From positions 62,001 to 126,000 of the forward strand of contig SSBO01000017.1 of NCBI GenBank assembly GCA_005281725.1: 64,000 nt of DNA. Direction: 5' to 3'. Source of the stretch: Wuchereria bancrofti (lineage: Eukaryota > Nematoda > Chromadorea > Rhabditida > Onchocercidae). Positions 38,330-49,185 of the stretch are shown in pieces (positions within the stretch are counted from its first letter, which is position 1; the number at the start of each line of letters is the position of its first letter). The translations under genes were made by a program, and so were the position numbers. The notes beneath the pieces were generated by a model. That model had not been told where the DNA came from. It saw only the letters and a program-made list of their open reading frames with translations, and ran no database searches.

Positions 38330-40040
38330 CTATTTGAACTCTTTCAGGAATGGGTTTCCGATATGGATACATGCTCCTATCAGTTTCCTGCAAAAAAAGA
38401 AAAGAAAGAAATCATTACAGTTCAGCGAGATTAGAAATGCTAGCATTAAGATTGGAATCACACGATATCCATGAATTTGACTTCTTATAAACCTACCTGA
38501 GATGAAGCTTATGAAGACGACAATGACAAGCTTGTATTTGTTCAATGTAAAATAGCGAATAAGCTCCAACACAGTCCTTTACAAAACTGATAAGTGTTTC
38601 GCGACCCGTCAAATCATGAACACATCTGTGGCTCATAAATTTGAGTTAGGAATTTTTAAGTTATTTACGAGAAGTTAATAAATTTCTTAATTGAAAAAAG
38701 TGCCAAAAAAAAACTACATTTAAAAATTTGAAAAGGAAATTTTTTGCATTACCGCTTTCTTTTATAGCACTCGATTGTAGTATTTTTGTAGCACGATCTA
38801 ATATAATAATTGTACTTGAATATAGCATTTAAGCTATCGTATATTTTTTGCATAAGTGGGCCAACAATCGGTTTGATTGTCTCATTGAACATAAACTGTA
38901 AGCAAGTAATTGAACCGGTTAGATTTACGAGATGAAAGGCAGAAAAGAGATATATTTATTATGCAGTCAAAAAATTGAGGTTGCAAGACCAAAAAATATC
39001 AATCATAGTTCAAAAAAGAAGAAAAATGATTAATTTAAACAAATGATTAATTTAAATGAAGAATTTTGAAAACATAATCGTGAACTTAAAAAGAGAAAAG
39101 TCTTATACAATAACTACTTACATTTATTAATATCAATGATTAGTCAATCAATCGATTTTTAGTAAAAGCTAAAGCAATGGATATTTTAGCAATACAAGTA
39201 CTAGTCTTTTCTTGTTGAAAAATTGAAAACTTAATTTAATGTTTTAACTGCATTTCAGATAGATAGTACTTCGTAAGAAGTTCCAGACAAAAATACCTCT
39301 AAATTATCGAAGTTAATTTCATCGACAAGTCTAGGTTGAGACCAATTATCGCATCTGAAATATCTTTTGGTTTTATTACAAAACTATTTACGGTACGGTG
39401 TTCTTTCATTTTTTTTTTCTGAGAAATTTTAGAACTATCTTTGAAACTTTTGAAATGAGGGAAAAGCTCAAATATTTACTTATAATCAATTTTTCGCCTT
39501 AAGCAGATGTCTTCAGCTTGAATGGCGGGTCCTTGCTTACCAAAAAAATCCACCATATCTTGAATATCACCGCCAATAGGGGCTAAGTTATAACCACAAT
39601 CACTGGAGCATTTGTCCATTGAATTCAATGCTTGTTTTCGACATTCATCATCTTCCTCACATTTACATCGTCGCATTGAACCAGACTAAAAATGAAGGGA
39701 ATTGCCAGGACTAAATTTGTATTCAACTGGATTCAAATTGATAGAAGAAATTGAGATGCTTCAACTTTTTTTCGAATATAATATAATCAGCAACTGCTTA
39801 ATGTTCCACAAGCAAATTAGTTTTTGAATTCAAAAGTTTCACAGCATTGTAAATCTTAAGGAAAGAAAAAAGCTTGAAGAGATTCAAGCTGAAGACGTCT
39901 GCTTAAGGCGAAAAATTGATTATAAGTAAATATTTTGGGATATACTCGATAGTCACAGAAAAATTCTGAAATTCACTTACAACAATGCTATCAGCAATAA
40001 AAACCAACCAGGCGATTGCCATTAATCCCGTTTTGCTCAT
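38330..40040 (-). CDS. Secreted Cys-rich protein of unknown family (6 exons)
   Basis: Minus-strand exons 40040-39981, 39685-39480, 39354-39297, 38895-38753, 38625-38497 and 38387-38330 join with consistent phases to give 217 residues. Exon 1 encodes MSKTGLMAIAWLVFIADSIV, a signal peptide. The mature protein has about a dozen cysteines: CKCEEDDEC, MDKCSSDCGYN, EDICLRR, KCDNW, IRSCYKNTTIECYKRKRC, FVKDCVGAY, QACHCRL and IGACIHIGN. One sequon (KNTT) is visible. The spacing suggests a disulphide-stabilised helical domain like other nematode-specific secreted families, but I do not recognise it. No membrane segment or GPI signal follows. The left border and donor of exon 2 are duplicated in inverted orientation inside intron 1. 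Confidence 0.8.
39470..39935. repeat. Inverted repeat: exon-2 end copied into intron 1
   Basis: Arms 39470-39523 and 39882-39935 are reverse complements over 54 bp with a single mismatch; the loop is 358 bp. The left arm is the last 44 coding bases of exon 2 plus its donor and ten intron bases. The right arm lies in intron 1 of the same gene, on the opposite strand. Confidence 0.9.
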
Positions 40041-41418
40041 GTTCTAAAGAAAGAATTGCTAAAATTTTTGCTCATTATTCCATGTAATCATAAGATTTTG
40101 ATGTACAAGGTTACCCGGAAAATTTCATATATTTTTGATAGAAAATATAAAATTTTCTAAAGATCAAAGATCCTTATGCATTTTCTGCAATAGCCTATAT
40201 TTTCGACTAGAAGTATGATGAGAACAAAACCTGATGTAAATAACTGTTGAAGAAATGGATAAAGAATATGGTTTGAGAGAGTTTTTCATTTCGCTGACCT
40301 TCATAGAGATCTATAGGATTAGGACCAATATAATCCCTTTATTTTTTAATCATCTTCATGAGAATAATATCTTTTCATTTTCTTTTATCATCACAACGGT
40401 TGCCGTTTTATCCCTATTCCCAATCTTGCCACCTATTACATCTTACTTCTCAAGATCCCTCGCTTTTCCCTTATCTTACCTTTGACCTTTTTCGAGTTTT
40501 TTATGAGCTACATAGTTTTTAAGCATAATTATCCTTTCAACAACTTTGGTTCTACAATTAACCTACTGATGAAGCAATCAGATAGCAAATGTTAAAGCAG
40601 TTTTTGCATTTGAAAATTTTATGAATCTCTTTGAATGAATTCATTTGAGACTTGCTAATTTCAAAAGTACGAAAAAGTTTATAAAGTTTGCATTTTTTTT
40701 GAGAAACAAGTGGTATCAAAATATTTACGGAGAAATAAATGGAAAATAATAGCAAATATAGACTTGATATCTCTTCTCTTCACACACTCATATAAGTTCT
40801 CTTCATGTCCCATGATTTCTTCTCCTTTTATCGAATTTTGTTGAATTTCAAATAATCCTCACTTATGAAGCAAACTTTAAAGTTAGAAGAAAAGTGAAAA
40901 TTTTCCTCAAATATCCCGTTTGAGAGGAATTTTTCAAGAACTAACTTATCTTTTGTGGCTAAAAAATATTAAAATTGCTACTTCTGTACGTATAATTATA
41001 ACGTATACAAGCAGTGAACAACAAAGCGCAAAGTGTTAATGCTGTTCCGCAAAATCAAAATTAATATTTCAAACAACTAAATCCTAAAAATTCCATTCTG
41101 TTCATAACAACAGAAAAAAAAACTCTATTGTCACTTTTCTCGTAACTTATCATCAATGGATGTACGTTTCCATACCTTTTCTTCCCATTATTTGGATCTT
41201 TAATACTAAGAGATGAATTACTTCTGCGTTAAATCAAACCACTGATAAAGGAAGAAATTAACTCAACCTCAGCAATCATACAAAAAACTATAAACTAATA
41301 AAACACAATTCAGCAATTCCGATTTAATCATTCTTAAATTTGTCGGAAAATCGATGCTTAGCACATAAAATCTTTATTGGTAAATATGATGCAAAACAAT
41401 ATGGAAATTTATTGTCTT
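40041..41418. other. Intergenic, nothing recognised
   Basis: The stretch includes the likely promoter of the secreted Cys-rich gene. The open frames 40255-40485 (+) and 40558-40755 (-) have no splice or domain support. Confidence 0.4.
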
Positions 41419-41674
41419 TTATAATACTTCATCCGGTGGAAATCCCTCAATTGCATCAACCACATCTATTATTCTTTGCCATACAGGTCCAAATTCTGTC
41501 GTTTTCTTGAATGACACTCCAACTACCTTATTGGGGATCACGTTTCCCGGCAACAGCACTCATCTACCCACGAACCGCTACAATTCCTTTCTGTACCATT
41601 TTCTTCATTTCAGCCATTTCTAATAAAATTATATTATTGCTTCCACCAAGTTGTTCGTTGATCGAATTCGACAT
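41419..41674 (-). CDS. Possible small gene with a 49-nt intron, or a decayed gene copy
   Basis: From ATG at 41674 the minus strand reads MSNSINEQLGGSNNIILLEM and continues through EMKKMVQKGIVA. A 49-nt intron (GCG|GTTCGT ... AATAAG|GTA) would join it in phase to VGVSFKKTTEFGPVWQRIID, then AIEGFPPDEVL and a TAA: about 68 residues. Without the intron the frame is broken by a TAG, with the second half open in another frame. So it is either a compact two-exon gene or a frameshifted pseudogene. I do not recognise the family. Confidence 0.4.
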
Positions 41675-42600
41675 GGTAAATAAAAGATTGAAAAATGCAA
41701 TTTGATTATTGAAATTACAGATCTAATTCTGATTCTGAGGGACGGACCTTACCAATCTTTCAGTGATATTATTTATTGAAATGTTTCGTGACGTATATTT
41801 TACTTGCATTAGGTTGAGATATTGGGAGTGGGTAAGTGAAGGAAGGGGAGAATTAATAGTGTCTAATCTCCTATTATTGACATTAGAACTGCACGAACTA
41901 CTGATTTGACATCAAATTAAACTACTTCGTAAGATAAATTTTTTAATAGTAGCTTCACTTTTTTTCTTAGATAAACCAAAAAACAAGTAGTTGAAAGGAA
42001 GAAGCTTGTGGCTACATTTTAGTCTGTGTTTCGTGTACATTTGTACAAGCAAAAGGAAGACATTAGAGAAACATCGATAGAGTGGTTTTTCTTTTTTGAA
42101 CGAAAGAATTTTGATAATCAAAGGAAACTAAAGCATTTGTAGCATCAAAGTCAAAAGAATAAAAGCGAATGTGCGAAAGAGACAAATGAAGAACAGAATG
42201 AATACTTGTCTGCAACCTCAACCTTTTCAGGAAAAGTGTGAAAGATTTTAAAAAATAACTAACATTTGGGAATCGGGTCAAAGCTTCGAAATATACGTTT
42301 GACGTTAATCAATCTGTAGACTGTGTCGATGGGCATCGAACATTTCTGCAAGGATCACGACAACGACAATGGTTACAAGTTACAACCATTGTGATTCTTT
42401 TCATAGCTAAAATTAGTAAATATGGGCGAGAAACATTGCAATTTCTTGCCATTATAAAGATGATGACAACATTTAAAATAACAAAAATGAATATTTTCCT
42501 TTTCTAATTCTAATTTCACTTCGTTTCACTTTTCAGTGTAATGGAGTTTATAGAAAATGTAATCTGAGTATCTTCTTTAAAAACAAATTTAATGGTTATC
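41675..42600. other. No firm gene; one Cys-rich open stretch
   Basis: On the minus strand near 42410-42320, after a TTTTAG, an open stretch reads VVTCNHCRCRDPCRNVRC and stops soon after. It may be the last exon of a small Cys-rich secreted protein, perhaps together with the exon-like piece at 43313-43414, but phases could not be joined. Confidence 0.3.
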
Positions 42601-42621
42601 ACCAAGGTAGATGACAATTAA

Positions 42622-43625
42622 GACATGAATGAAAATTTGGTGTTCATGAATGAAGCATTTATTCAAAGTTTTGATAATTGTCAAGTAAAACTCGAAGCAC
42701 TCGAAAAAGGAAAAGAAATAATTAAAGTTCATTTTACAGAGTATAATTCCTTCGAATTTAAATCTTTATAGAAGAAGCTTATGCTAATAACTGTAGAAAG
42801 AGTTGTAGAAAGTCTGCTTTTCTCACGGCTGGAAATTACCCGATCTCCGGTAATAGAACAAAAAGGTGGAACACCATCCAACGACATGCATTGTATATCA
42901 CTGCTGTAGGAAAACAAGTTCAAATAAATCGGCCTATATATCACATAAACATTTGGTTTACAGCAACAAATAACGAAATAACATTTCAAGTTTGCAAAAA
43001 TTCTCAAAACATTAAGACCTATCAAACTTCTCCGGATCCGGAAGAAAAAAGTAAAACACTACCAAATCAACTGTTGAGATTATTATTTAAAAATTCCACG
43101 ACTGCACCTAGTCGAATTCATGATACATTTAATTGGTGTCAGTAAGTTCTTTCCAATATAGTAACGTTTCTGACAAACAAAAAGGAAAAAGTACATTATT
43201 TGAGTTTTTTTTATCTAAAAATCTTCTTTAGTAAACAAAGTAAAAGCAAAAATCAAAAGGTTATCTGCGAAAAATATAAATCTGAATACCATAGAAAGAA
43301 AAATGACATCACCTTACACAGACTGAAATAATCACATGTTGCGCAACCATTTCCGTCTGTTCCAAATCCGTATGCACAACTTTTCTTCATTGGGCAATGA
43401 TGTGGAGAGCATAATTATCGCGATAAAGAAAGTTTTTTTTTTTAAATAGCCTTATGATTCTCTTACATAAATTCCTAAAATTTTAAAAAGTGTTCTATGT
43501 GAGAATGTAACAAGAAAGTTTTTACATATGAGTCTACATTAATTAACCTCCATAATTTGATGTTTCTTCATTTAATATTTTAGTTCCTTCCAGTCCCGAA
43601 CCTGTTCCGAGAAGCATTAGCAATA
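42622..43625 (+). pseudogene. Plus-strand coding remnant or unresolved small gene
   Basis: An open stretch from an ATG near 42625 reads MNENLVFMNEAFIQSFDNCQ and runs to a TAG near 42770; the same frame continues open after it (TVERVVESLLFSRLEITR). A shifted frame is then open to 43142 (QINRPIYHINIWFTATNNE; KSKTLPNQLLRLLFKN). The last block also has clean exon borders: TTTACAG at 42961 and CA/GTAAGT at 43142. A TTTTAG-bordered terminal exon near 43582 (SFQSRTCSEKH) would follow in phase. The tail loosely resembles the C-terminus of eIF4E-like cap-binding proteins of the 4EHP type, a speculative match. Stops and frame changes suggest decay or missed introns. Confidence 0.3.
43313..43414 (-). 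CDS. Antistasin-like Cys-rich exon
   Basis: The minus strand reads CPMKKSCAYGFGTDGNGCAT then CDYFSLCK up to a GTGATG donor. The C...C.YGF..D.NGC..C pattern is that of antistasin-type domains (small disulphide-rich inhibitors of serine proteases). A TAA lies just upstream in frame and no clear acceptor precedes the block, so the gene model could not be completed. A hydrophobic stretch at about 43620-43560 could be its leader. Confidence 0.4.
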
Positions 43626-46600
43626 CAACTCATTGAATTATATATTTTATAGTGCATTTCCAGCAAATGCAAACTACAAATTTGCAAACTATAACCAAAG
43701 ACAGTAATTGAGGTGGTATTAAATAGTAACATTGAACTTTACTCAATAAAGAAACCTTAAACAAATGGACAATAAAAAGCGATTTTCATGCGAATTATTA
43801 AGGAATTTGAGGAAACAGTTATAAATATAAAATTAAAAGCAACTTAAAAATAAAACTTTAGCAAAAACTTGTTCAACACGGAGAACCGTATTTTTTGCTC
43901 AAGTGTATTACGAGTAATTTTTTCCGTTAAAAAATTTCAGCAATTATATTAGATCATAATTGACAGAATGTTCCTCAAGAAACCAGATAACTTATTATTT
44001 TGGATTGTTGCATCTTTCCCAATACGAGATCATGCGGCACTTTTGCAATTCAAAGCAATCGTTATTTTGCACAGAGTAACCGCTTCAAATTCTCAACTAA
44101 TTTGTTAACCTGATTAGGGGACTTCCATCATTTCTAATTGCTGTATCAGTGCATGCTGTATCAAATATCATTGCAACAATCAAAACTCACGCAGTTTCTG
44201 ATCAAATTCTACCTTAAAAATTTTTATGTTAAAAATGAAATGAATAAAATCAACTTGATATTTTAAAACAAAACATTCCACAACTGTTACAGCAACACTT
44301 TTTGCATCTGCCACGTATCCGTCATCTGCAAATTTCTTCTTGTTGTTACAGAACAGCACAAATTTTGTTTATACATACAGATTTTACACCTGTATTCGTC
44401 AAGTGAACTTTACTAAATTTAAGCTACCATTCCAAGAAATCGTTTCTCTGTCCAGAAATAATAAAATTTAAACACCTAATTTCTGAAGCAAATTTTATAA
44501 TTCAAAGAAAAAGAGACCTGTTCTACAGTGAATTAATATTATTGTGGTTTTTGTTATACTTAATGAATGGTTCCACAGATTTGCACTTTGCATCACTGTG
44601 AAGCTGTTTTGAAGGTAGTGGACAACACAGCTGAGCAAACATTTGATGCACCTCAAAGGTAGCACATGAACTATGGACACTGATGCATTCTGTGATGCAG
44701 TTTTGGATTTAAAAAAAGGAATTTGAAATCCATCGAATTCAGTCGAGAACACTGCACATGGTTTTTTTCTTTAGTGCAGTTGCATACCTTGTAAGACAGA
44801 TATTAATCCTTTTTTAAACTTTTAAAGGTCTAATTTACAAATGACAACTTATTCTGTTTTCATAAAAAAATGAATTGTGGAAAGTTCTTACAATGCAGTT
44901 GCTTAGGACAATAAACTGTCGAGACTCGAAATAAGTCTCGCGAACCTCCAAATAACTTAGCCCATAAAACTAAAATTTTTCTTAACTGAACATTGTTTCA
45001 AAATTGCATCTCATGTAAGCAATCATTTACCAACACTCATCTTCCCGTTGTAGCTGAGCTTATTTGCCTGTCTAGAAATTTCCATTTTTATAATACAGAC
45101 CTAATGACACGAACTTTGAAAGTTTGCCCTGATATTCTTGAAGAAAAATATTGGGAAGGGGGAAATTTTGCATCTGCAAAATCAAAACAGTTCAAACAAA
45201 ATGCATGAATTGCCTATACAGCAGCAAAAAATTAAATTTAGGAAATTTTCATAAAATAAGAAAGAGGAATTGCCTAACTGAAATTTTGCATTAATTCTCA
45301 AAAAATAAAATTCTATGCAATTAAAACTGCACTGAGCACTTGAAAAAATTCTTCTGTGCCTTGAAATCTTTCAGAATGGTAATTTGTCAAAGAAGAATAT
45401 GAAGATCGCGCATGTAAACTTTTCTAAATTTTGGATTCGGAACTTTTATTAGCAATAAAAGAATCCATTCATTTCTATTCATTATCCACTTAAGAGAGAA
45501 ATTCACGAGAAAGGAAAACCGTTCGGCAAATTTATTTGTGCATTCGATAGTGCAACATTATGAGACTAAAGCGGTGCAGACAGAAGTCAATGTGTAATAT
45601 TTTCCTTTTGAAACGATCTCCTTGCTATATTACGATTAAATAAATCATTTATGGTGTATGGCTTCTTATATGGATCGTTTTTTTTATTCAAGCGATCAAT
45701 TGTTTAAAAATAATTTGTACTTTAAAATAAAATTTTTGACACATAATGTTGCATGATTGAATGTCAACAAAACAAATAAAAAAAAGAAAAAGACTCCATG
45801 TCATTTTTGAGTATTCATAATTTCAACAGTAATTTACTATCTTGCAAGTATTCGCTGACTTTATTTTTCTCGTACAAATGATTATTACGAATCACATCAT
45901 TAAATACAGCCTAGACGAGCGATTTTATCATTTGCATATGATTTCGTATTAATTTGGACGAAATATGTTCACGAATAAATTCACAGATGCATAATGTCAT
46001 TTTCTGCAACTATAACATTAATTATAACATATATCACTTGAATACATCATTTATGAACAAACAGCTTCATTGAAAAATAAAAAATTTTTGATCTCATCAG
46101 TATGCTTCTCGAAAAATTCTATAAAGTTTCCAAAAATTTTAGCATACGAAAAAGATTAATGACAAAAGAACGAAGGCATCATAAAACTTTGTGATTAACT
46201 GATGAAAACAAATTTATATGACTCGGTCATGTGCGAGCAATAGTCTTTTCAAACGTGACTGAGCAAATCACTTTTTGATCTTTTTATTAGCCAAACCAAT
46301 CTGATAAGGCGGTAACTTCAAAAGAATAGATCTAGGAAATGAAATCAGAAAATTTTGCTCAGTAGCAGAATGTTATAATCCTAATTTGTAAATTATTTAT
46401 AAATTAAGACTTCTAAATTTATTTGTATTTATAAATTAAGTTTCTCGTCTAACAAATGAAATCAATTTCAGAAATTTCGATGTCAAATTTTTCTTTATTT
46501 ATAAATCAAAGGTGCATATACGTGTCTGCACGAGGACAAGCAGTAAAAAAATATGTATAAATCTTATATCTTACTTGAAAAAAAAACTTTTCCACCAGAC

Positions 46601-46627
46601 TGAAGTTCTTTAAACATGCTTACTTAA
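43626..46627. other. AT-rich, no gene recognised
   Basis: No exon pair with consistent borders was found. The open frames at 44495-44752 (-) and 44993-45208 (+) have no supporting features. Confidence 0.4.
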
Positions 46628-46907
46628 TTAGGATTTGTCAAAAAATAAAGTATTGCGACACAAAATTTCATTCTGATAACCCGTACCAATATAAAGTCTA
46701 TCTTTGTTAAATATTGACAAACAACCAATGTCACTATCTGTAAAAACAAATTTAGTATTTCTTTCTTACTGCTCCGCTTCCTTGCGAAACAAAGTAATTT
46801 TCTTTTCTTGATAGTTTAGATCGTTGACTTCTTTGCCTTTGATACTGGTAGATTCTCGAATCTGTGCTGGTTCTGTTCTGTGTACGTGTACTGTGGGAGT
46901 CTTCGTG
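46628..46907 (-). CDS. Two exons of an unidentified gene, possible alternative C-termini
   Basis: A last exon 46737-46628 follows a textbook TTTTTACAG acceptor and reads SDIGCLSIFNKDRLYIGTGY, then NEILCRNTLFFDKS and a stop. Upstream, from about 46907, an open stretch reads TPTVHVHRTEPAQIREST. It can splice via a GTATCA donor near 46836 in phase to the last exon, or read on through KGKEVNDLNYQEKKITLF to its own TAA. No family was recognised and the 5' part is unknown. Confidence 0.4.
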
Positions 46908-49185
46908 AAATACTTTATTATTCAAACCTCAATCTTGGGTAATTAAACCACAGATTAACATTAAAAATTATACAACATTACAATAACGAATTGATGCATA
47001 ACACACAAATATAACTTAATTATAAAACATTTAAAGATATAAGCAAGCTAGACACCTCCCAACCGAGCCATACCAAAACAAGAAGCTATAATGAATGACT
47101 TTGTAAGGAAGAAAATTGGGAGGGATTTTATGGATGCTAAGGTTACAAAGTAGATTAAAATCACTTAAAACAACAATCTTTGTTCACTACGTTATAGCTT
47201 CGCCATTGTGGCGACACTATCTATCCCAACCATTAACTACTTTTTAACTGCTTCGACCACATTCAGAAAGGTCAAATTTTTAGGAACTTGATTAAGAGAA
47301 AGCACATTAGCCATAGGAAGCATAAGGTCCAATAAAAAGCATAATAGCGTTTGGCAGATTCTGATGGCTTCGCAAAATTAGTGGCATATTTGTCCACAAA
47401 CATGTCCCATAACTCTTTTCATTTGTATGCAGTGTATCAAGTCAAAACAGTTTAAGTAAGCAATAAGTCAGAAGTTAATAAATAATTCATAAGGTTAAAT
47501 CGAAATTTCTAGTCGATATATTGCTGTGAAAATTAAAAGAGATGAATAATACAAACAACTGATTTCAATTAATTATCAATTACGGTATTGTATTTGCATT
47601 ATTACTGTGATTAAATCGTGAGAATTTACACTAATACTCGAAGCAAACAGAACAATCAGATTTACCGAATTTTATTCTAAATAGTTCGTGTACGAGACAT
47701 ATGTCGTAGTAAAGTGAGAAAAAACGATTTCATTTATTAGATGTCATGGTAAATCATTATGCTCTTTGAAAATTTATTTCTGCATCACTTATTTATTAAC
47801 TTCTCATAATGTAAACAAGGAAAAAAAGTAAAGATACCAAAGTAAACACAAAAATAATGTTTTACCAACCAAAGGGCTTTTAACATTTCACTAAAACTTA
47901 AATGACCTTTTTTTAGGCATAGATTTCTTCTTTAGCCACCGACAAAGAAATCATTGATGGAATTTACATTCACTAAATTATGAAAGTAAATTGAACCAAA
48001 TTTAATTCTTTTTCAATCATTAAAGCAGCTGAAATGGCAAATATCTTTAAACAGCCAATTTGTTTTCGCTGATTTATTGGGAAAATTACTCCAAAATTGG
48101 CTTACCAATTGTTTGCTCATATGTAAATATCATAACCTTCCACTTTTGGGCTATTTTGGTCAAATAATATTAAAAAGTGCTAGTAAGCATTCTAAACGGA
48201 TGTAAATGCTTCTTCGAATATAAATGATTCTTCATCGCTCATAAAGGTCGTTCAACAAATCAAAACTTGGAATTCGAAAAAAAAATCGTATGAATTAAAT
48301 TAACAAATGCATGTAGACTATTATCGACCTATTAACTGCCTAAACATAATATCGCAGTTAGAGCATTGTAGAACTAAAGAAATAGTGGAAATACGATAAC
48401 TTCGTTTGTTGAATAATATAAAGAGAATAATAGGTAAAAAATGACAAATTAAAATCAATAAAATTGAAACAAAACTGCAAACAATATAGCTAGTAAACAA
48501 AGAAGTAATTAAAATAACAGCAAAAGTAAGAAAAGCAGAAGGGAAAGAGGAAAAGCAATCATCCCTGCCTCTACCTAAATATAATATGCATGCCCAAATT
48601 CTTGATATGCACCTCTTCATATAAATTCATTATGCTTTCAAAAGTTATAATTCGAATTTAGTATTCACAGAAAGGTCAGTCAGAGTAGTTCGTGAGGAGC
48701 AGAAAAATACATTAAATAATAACTATTATTTAAAGAATAATACAAATTAGTTTAAATTCTAAGGAAAATCTTTTAATTTAACGATGAGATGACACAACAT
48801 TGCCATATTATTTATGAAAAAGTGCATGTAAAATTGTTTAATATTTTCATAAAATTCATACTGAGTATTTGTAAATGCAATTTAAAGGACAAAAACTTAT
48901 GTGTGCTTAGATTCAAAAGATTTTTCATAAAGAATTTGTAAAATTCAAGTGAGGTAGATACAGAGTTATTGAAATACTTTACACTAATATCAGTCTATCT
49001 GTCGTCTTCTCTGTCTAAAGCTACTAAAGAAGATATCAGAACAATAATGTTTTATTGGCCAGATTTATATGCCTTTTAAAAACGATTTCGGAAAATTAAG
49101 GATTGATGCTGTGCGTGCCTAGAATTTTTTTTTTTTTTGAGCTTTAGAACAGAAATTGCAAGAACTGAGCAATGACAAAATTAAA
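46908..49185. other. No gene recognised
   Basis: AT-rich apart from a somewhat GC-richer patch around 47040-47280. The 5' exons of the 46.6-46.9 kb gene might lie here; an ATG-containing piece near 47080 (MARLGG then a GT) is one weak candidate. The open frame 48321-48620 (-) looks like chance. Confidence 0.35.

Noticed and set aside
37900..40040. DEG/ENaC channel as a first idea for the Cys-rich gene
   Set aside because: The assembled protein has a signal peptide, only 217 residues and no membrane helices, so it is not an ion channel subunit.
48321..48620. 99-codon minus-strand hydrophobic frame
   Set aside because: The sequence is AT-rich with Ile/Leu/Phe bias expected by chance, and no in-phase partner exons were found.
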